The notes beneath the pieces were generated by a model. That model did not search any database. It was given only the letters and a program-made list of their open reading frames with translations, and had not been told where the DNA came from. A stretch of 9,644 bases of DNA from Actinomycetota bacterium. GTDB lineage: Bacteria > Actinomycetota > Thermoleophilia > Gaiellales > Gaiellaceae. Positions 6,372 through 9,644 of this stretch are shown here, in pieces (position 1 is the first letter of the stretch; the number at the start of each line of letters is the position of its first letter). The translations under genes were made by a program, and so were the position numbers. The stretch spans positions 1-9,644 of the forward strand of contig JACDBY010000302.1 in assembly GCA_013694685.1 (NCBI GenBank). Direction: 5' to 3'.

Positions 6372-7105
6372 GTGAGCGAGAGGGTCGCCCGCTGCCGGGC
6401 CGCGAAGAGGATCCGGTTCGTGAGCAGCACGCCCGTCGCCGTGTACGCCGCTCCGAGGACGACGCACATCGCAACGTCCGGCCAAGCGGAGCCCGAGCCC
6501 GTGGCAGCGTCCCGGATCGCGTTCATTCCCCAGGTCGGAGCAAGCGCCCACGAGATTGGCCGCACCCAGCCGGGAAAGAGCGTCAGCGGCACGAGGAAGC
6601 CGCCGATCAGCCAGACCGGGTACTCGAGCATCGCGCCGAGCGTCCAGGCAGTGCGGTACCGGGCGAAGGTCACAGACAGCAGGAAGCCGAGGAGGCCGAT
6701 CGAGACGATGGTCGCCGGGATCGCGACGGCGAGTGCGAGCGGCTCTTCCAGCGGCAACTCGATCCCGAACACGACGCGGCCCCAGAAGAGCGTTCCCGCC
6801 ATGCAGTAGACCCCGATCGTCGAGGTGGCGACCGTCATCGACAGCAGCGTCAGCGAGAAATGCGTCGGCGCCGCGACGAGGAGCTCGAGCGTTCCATGCC
6901 AGCGTTGGCGCTGGAGTGCCGACCCCGCGGACACGCTGGTCGCCGTCCAGACGCCCATCACGGCCGCACCGAGCGAGGCATAGACGAGCGTGTCGGGGTC
7001 TCCACCCGCGCGGAACATGAAGAAGGCGACCGTGCCGAAGAAGAGCGGCCAGAGGATCGCGAGCAGCCCGTCGAAGGCCGACTGCGAGAGCATCTTGACG
7101 TTCAT
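6368..7105 (-). CDS. ABC-2 type exporter permease (pair B, first subunit), start uncertain
   Basis: 245 aa from the ATG at 7105, with six hydrophobic segments and the ABC-2 motif WHGTLELLVAAPTH (69-82) and APTWGMNAIRDAA near the last segment. It is paralogous to the gene at 1830-2603. The start is doubtful: the frame stays open upstream, and the residues just before the ATG (RVVRTGAVAWW) align with the N-terminus of the paralogue (RLARSMAVGWA), so the true protein is probably about 12 or more residues longer. No ATG, GTG or TTG occurs in that stretch, only CTG at 7168 and 7201. The ATG itself has a poor ribosome site (GGTGG touching it). Possibilities are a non-standard start, a true shorter protein, or coupling through the hairpin at 7187-7210. 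Confidence 0.85.
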   Translation of the reverse strand: MNVKMLSQSAFDGLLAILWPLFFGTVAFFMFRAGGDPDTLVYASLGAAVMGVWTATSVSAGSALQRQRWHGTLELLVAAPTHFSLTLLSMTVATSTIGVYCMAGTLFWGRVVFGIELPLEEPLALAVAIPATIVSIGLLGFLLSVTFARYRTAWTLGAMLEYPVWLIGGFLVPLTLFPGWVRPISWALAPTWGMNAIRDAATGSGSAWPDVAMCVVLGAAYTATGVLLTNRILFAARQRATLSLT

Positions 7106-7175
7106 CCACCACGCGACCGCGCCGGTGCGAACGACGCGGGCGGCACGCGCTCGCGGACGGTCGCGCAGAGCGACC

Positions 7176-7198
7176 GTGTCCGACTTGGTGTCCGACTT
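7176..7198. repeat. 12-bp-period tandem repeat
   Basis: GTGTCCGACTT occurs twice (7176-7186 and 7188-7198) at 12-bp period, directly beside the inverted copy at 7200-7210. In the permease frame it would encode KSDTKSDT. Confidence 0.5.
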
Positions 7199-7210
7199 CA
7201 GTCGGACACC
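7187..7210 (-). repeat. hairpin with the ATPase stop codon in its loop
   Basis: GGTGTCCGACT-TC-AGTCGGACACC on the plus strand: perfect 11-bp arms with 2 bp between. In the minus-strand mRNA it would form a stem of about 10 bp with a UGAA tetraloop, and the UGA is the ATPase stop. A third copy of the arm (7176-7186) follows in the mRNA and could form a competing stem. No U-run follows, so it is not a standard terminator; control of coupling or RNA stability is more likely (inference). Confidence 0.55.
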
Positions 7211-8187
7211 TGCTCTCGTTCCTCTGTCACGAGCGCGACGTAGGCGTCCTCGAGCGTCGGCTCGCGGGTCGTGACGCGGCCGAGCGAGACGCCGTCGAGC
7301 CGCGCGAGGACGTCGTGGGTCGGCTCGCGCCCCGGCTCGGCCTGCACGACGACGACCTGCGCCTGATCGCGATCCTCGACCGCCACCGAGGTGACGCCGT
7401 CGATCCGCCGCAGCGCCTCGACCCGGTCGTCCTCGATCCCGTACACCTCGATCTCGACGACGACGCCCTCCGCGACGCGTTCCTTCAGTTCGCGCGGCGT
7501 GCCCTCGGCGACGATCCTCCCCTTCGCGACGACTCCGATCCGGTCGCAGAGCGCGTCCGCCTCGAACATGTAGTGCGTCGTCAGGAGCACCGTCTTACCG
7601 GCCGCCTTGAGCCCGGCGATCGTGGCGCGCAGCTCGCGCGCGCCGACGGGGTCGACACCGATCGTGGGCTCGTCGAGGAAGAGCACCGGAGGGTCGTGCA
7701 GTAGGCCGCGGGCGATGTGGAGGCGCTGGCGCATGCCGCGCGAGTAGCCCTCGACCCGTTCCTTCTCACGCCCCTCGAGCCCGACGAGCTCGAGCAGCTC
7801 GCCGATCCGGGCGCGCTGCGAGCGCGGCTCGACCCCGTAGAGCTCGGCGAAGTAGCGCAGGTTGTCGAGGGCCGACAGGCGCTCGTAGAGCCCGCGGTCG
7901 CCGCCGAAGACGTAGCCGATCCGCTCGCGCACCCAGTGGGCGTCCTCGACGACGTCCCGGCCGAGCACCCTCGCCTGCCCCGACGTCGGGATCAACAGCG
8001 TGATCAGCATCTTGATCGTCGTCGTCTTGCCCGCCCCGTTCGGGCCGAGCAGGCCGAAGAGCTCACCCTCGGCGATCTCGAAGCTCACTCCGCGAACAGC
8101 TTCGACCTCGAGCGAGCGGCGACGGAACGTCCCGGTGGTCGTCCGGTAGGTGCGATGCAGGTCGATCGCTTCGACGACTGGCGGCAT
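7198..8187 (-). CDS. ABC exporter ATP-binding protein (DrrA/NatA/CcmA-like)
   Basis: A 329-aa cytoplasmic ATPase that energises an ABC-2 exporter. Motifs: Walker A GPNGAGKT (48-55), signature YSRGM (148-152, a degenerate LSGGQ), Walker B VLFLDEP (168-174) and H-loop His205 in TTHYMFEADALCDR. The usual Q-loop glutamine is missing: the region reads YVFGGDRGLYERLS (92-105), a variant I associate with a subgroup of actinobacterial DrrA-like proteins. A C-terminal extension of about 90 residues ends with the DrrA-type PTLEDAYVALV motif (310-320). It is the first gene of the leftward cluster and the only ATPase for two permease pairs in this window. The ATG at 8187 has a weak ribosome site. Its stop lies in the hairpin at 7187-7210, and 92 bp separate it from the next annotated start. 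Confidence 0.93.
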   Translation of the reverse strand: MPPVVEAIDLHRTYRTTTGTFRRRSLEVEAVRGVSFEIAEGELFGLLGPNGAGKTTTIKMLITLLIPTSGQARVLGRDVVEDAHWVRERIGYVFGGDRGLYERLSALDNLRYFAELYGVEPRSQRARIGELLELVGLEGREKERVEGYSRGMRQRLHIARGLLHDPPVLFLDEPTIGVDPVGARELRATIAGLKAAGKTVLLTTHYMFEADALCDRIGVVAKGRIVAEGTPRELKERVAEGVVVEIEVYGIEDDRVEALRRIDGVTSVAVEDRDQAQVVVVQAEPGREPTHDVLARLDGVSLGRVTTREPTLEDAYVALVTEEREQVSD

Positions 8188-8208
8188 CGCCGGCCCACGC
8201 TAGCTGTC

Positions 8209-8235
8209 GGGGTCTGTCCCCGAAGGGGACTGACC
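8209..8235. repeat. G/C-rich quasi-palindrome, copy 1
   Basis: GGGGTCTGTCCCC, then GAA, then GGGGACTGACC: the halves pair over 11 bp with one mismatch (T against T). It lies only 21 bp upstream of the ATPase start, within its leader or promoter region. Its two halves are the exact reverse complements of the two halves of copy 2. Confidence 0.65.
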
Positions 8236-8240
8236 TCCGA

Positions 8241-8279
8241 GCTACCGGCGTTCGACTGCGGCGGGCGTTCGCTCGTAGC
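8241..8279. repeat. central hairpin and direct repeat between the two palindromes
   Basis: GCTAC (8241-8245) and GTAGC (8275-8279) bracket a loop that holds two copies of GGCGTTCG (8247-8254 and 8264-8271). The stem is short; the element is noted because it sits exactly between the two quasi-palindromes. Confidence 0.35.
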
Positions 8280-8281
8280 GC

Positions 8282-8312
8282 GGGGGACAGACCCCTGCGG
8301 GGGTCAGTCCCC
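8282..8312. repeat. G/C-rich quasi-palindrome, copy 2
   Basis: GGGGACAGACCCC (8283-8295), then TGC, then GGGGTCAGTCCCC (8300-8312): 13-bp arms with one central mismatch. The first half is the exact reverse complement of the first half of copy 1, and the second half covers the reverse complement of its second half. It lies just upstream of the predicted promoter of the binding-protein gene. It looks like a dispersed REP-type palindrome (inference). Confidence 0.65.
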
Positions 8313-8325
8313 TTGGGCGACCCCA

Positions 8326-8355
8326 TTGACATGTCACCCTGCCCGCTGCGACACT
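8326..8355 (+). promoter_or_regulatory. predicted promoter of the substrate-binding protein gene
   Basis: A perfect -35 TTGACA (8326-8331) is followed after 18 nt by GACACT (8350-8355), matching TATAAT at 3 of 6 positions. It would give a leader of about 85 nt. The -35 box is part of the 10-bp perfect palindrome TGACATGTCA (8327-8336), a possible operator. Confidence 0.4.
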
Positions 8356-8448
8356 CGTCCCCCTGCGGACGCGAGCTGGGGTCGCAACATCGATCGGCAG
8401 ATCGGCGTCTCATCACCTGGGAGGACTTCACTCAAGGGAGGACACGGA

Positions 8449-9633
8449 ATGAGAGGACGCGGAGGAGTGGTGCTGGCGCTCGCGACGATGGTCGCGGCTG
8501 CGCTCGCATCGACCGCGGGAGCAGGTTCGTCGACCGTCGCGCGAACGCAGGCGGTCAACTGCAAGGGACAGCTGAGGATCGGGATCATCACGCCGCTGAC
8601 AGGCGGTGCCGGCTTCCTCGGCCAGGAGCAGCTGTCGTGGACGCGGTTCGCTGTCGCGCGGCTCGCGAAGGGCCTCGGCCTGAACGTCCGGGTCGTGCTC
8701 GGCGACACGCCCGTCGAGAAGGGTGCCGGCGAGGGTCTCGTGGTCGCCCAGAAGATGATCTCGGACGCACGGCTCGTCGCCGTGATCGGCCCCGCGACGT
8801 CCGGTGCGGTGGCCTCGGCGAGCAAGGCGCTCTTCGCCGCCGGGATCGCGCACATCTCGCCGTCGGCGACGCGCACGTCCCTCACGCAGGGCTCGACGAA
8901 GGAGGCGACTGCGGCGTTCTTCCGCGTCGTCCCCGGCGACTACATCCAGGGCCCGACCGATGCGAACTACATGGTCGACAAGCTCAACGCGAAGAAGGTC
9001 GTCCTGATCGACTTCCAGGAGCCCTACTCCGTCGGGCTCGCCGACGCTGCCGAGGCGGTGCTGAAGCGGCGCGGTGTCACGACGATCAGGCAGTCGACGT
9101 CTGTCAACACGACCGACTTCTCGTCCCTCGTCACCCGTGTGCCGAGCGATGCGGAGATCGTGTTCTTCCCGACGCAGCAGCCGGCCGACGCCCAGACGTT
9201 CGGGCAGCAGCTGCTCGAGCAGGGCAAGCGCGCGAAGGTGTTCGGCGGTGACGGGGCGAACAATGCGCAGCAGTTCAAGCTGAACGGCTCGTACGTCTCC
9301 AACTTCGCGCCGGACATCAGCGGCATCGCCTCGTCGAAGGCGCTGATCGACGGCTGGAAGCGGGCGAACCCGAGCGCAACGCTTGGATCGTTCGGCCCAC
9401 CGGCGTACCTCGCAACCCAGGTCGCCCTGAACGCGATCAAGCGGGCGTGTGACGCGGGCAAGGGCACGATGAAGACGCGTCGCGACGTCGTCCGGCAGGT
9501 AAAGAAGGTACGCGTCCCGATCTCGATCCTCGGTGGCGCGTTCCGCTTCTCGACGAAGTCGAACGATCCGCTGAACGCGAGGTTCTACATCTTCCAGATC
9601 CAGTCGAACGGGACGTACAAGCTCGTCGGCTAA
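8449..9633 (+). CDS. branched-chain amino acid-type ABC substrate-binding protein
   Basis: A 394-aa secreted receptor of the LivJ/LivK (Peripla_BP_6) family, which captures branched-chain amino acids, amides, urea or related small solutes for an ABC importer; the ligand is not predictable here. Residues 1-25 form a signal peptide (VVLALATMVAAALASTAGAG). Lobe I opens with LRIGIITPLTGGAGFLGQEQ (42-61), and VAVIGPATSGAVASASKALF (110-129) and AHISPSATRTSLT are the expected ligand-cleft segments; FFRVVPGDYIQGP and VVLIDFQEPYSVGLAD start lobe II. There is no lipobox; Cys38 and Cys334 are the only cysteines and may form a disulfide. A strong ribosome site GGGAGG lies 7 nt before the ATG. It is divergent from the exporter cluster. 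AGGAAG just after the stop suggests the next gene (livH-like) follows closely outside the window. Confidence 0.92.
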   Translation: MRGRGGVVLALATMVAAALASTAGAGSSTVARTQAVNCKGQLRIGIITPLTGGAGFLGQEQLSWTRFAVARLAKGLGLNVRVVLGDTPVEKGAGEGLVVAQKMISDARLVAVIGPATSGAVASASKALFAAGIAHISPSATRTSLTQGSTKEATAAFFRVVPGDYIQGPTDANYMVDKLNAKKVVLIDFQEPYSVGLADAAEAVLKRRGVTTIRQSTSVNTTDFSSLVTRVPSDAEIVFFPTQQPADAQTFGQQLLEQGKRAKVFGGDGANNAQQFKLNGSYVSNFAPDISGIASSKALIDGWKRANPSATLGSFGPPAYLATQVALNAIKRACDAGKGTMKTRRDVVRQVKKVRVPISILGGAFRFSTKSNDPLNARFYIFQIQSNGTYKLVG

Positions 9634-9644
9634 CAGGAAGCAGA

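Noticed and set aside
4407..6809. An 800-codon plus-strand open frame opposite the regulator and permeases
   Set aside because: Its composition (runs of R, D, E, P) is typical of the antisense of high-GC genes, it has no family motif, and it opposes four well-supported genes.
7187..7210. Programmed -1 frameshift fusing ATPase and permease
   Set aside because: The permease frame is -1 and open, and a hairpin is present, but the hairpin contains the stop rather than following it, and no slippery heptamer precedes the stop. Kept only as a remote option.
8209..8312. Palindromes as a bidirectional intrinsic terminator
   Set aside because: They lie between diverging genes, upstream of both starts, and have no T-runs.
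7717..8448. N-terminal extension of the binding protein back to 7717
   Set aside because: The extension is antisense to the ATPase and contains the palindromes; the signal peptide and the GGGAGG ribosome site fix the start at 8449.

Overview
The window is high-GC DNA (third codon positions almost all G or C) with GTG starts and 4-nt start/stop overlaps. It looks actinobacterial. The protein flavour (secreted receptor with short alanine-rich signal, DrrA-type exporter, Clp-N plus small HTH pair) suggests Thermoleophilia (Gaiellales/Solirubrobacterales-like), but that placement is inference only.

Layout. Nearly everything reads leftward. From right to left on the minus strand: an ABC-2 exporter ATPase (8187-7198), permease pair B (7105-6368 and 6371-5586), a secreted beta-rich protein (5524-4994), an OmpR-type response regulator (4997-4326), a possible 42-aa small ORF (4329-4201), a sensor histidine kinase (4196-2808), a second permease pair A that is paralogous to pair B (2603-1830 and 1833-1045), and a 6-phosphogluconolactonase (1048-365). 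Five junctions have ATGA/GTGA overlaps, so most of this is one translationally coupled operon or two stacked ones. At the left edge is a separate small unit: an HTH protein (326-90) followed by the first 29 codons of a Clp N-terminal-domain protein. On the right, divergently transcribed, is a periplasmic-type substrate-binding protein of the branched-chain amino acid (LivJ/LivK) family (8449-9633), probably the first gene of a Liv importer operon that continues beyond the window.

How it may work. One ATPase is followed by two permease pairs, and a complete secreted-protein/regulator/kinase module sits between the pairs. A plausible reading is an exporter whose first part (ATPase + pair B) is made with or before the signalling module, and whose second permease pair gives an alternative or additional pore using the same ATPase. 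A clean 10-bp direct repeat at 11-bp spacing just upstream of the secreted-protein gene is the classic form of an OmpR/PhoB-family binding site, so the regulator probably controls its own promoter.

Other signals. Two similar inverted repeats (GTCAA..TTGAC type) overlap the predicted -35 and -10 of a leaderless promoter for the HTH/Clp-N unit. A pair of G/C-rich quasi-palindromes lies between the divergent ATPase and binding-protein genes. A strong hairpin has the ATPase stop codon in its loop, next to a 12-bp tandem repeat and a permease gene with no convincing start codon. No RNA gene, insertion sequence or CRISPR array was seen, and no gene-free stretch exceeds 300 bases.
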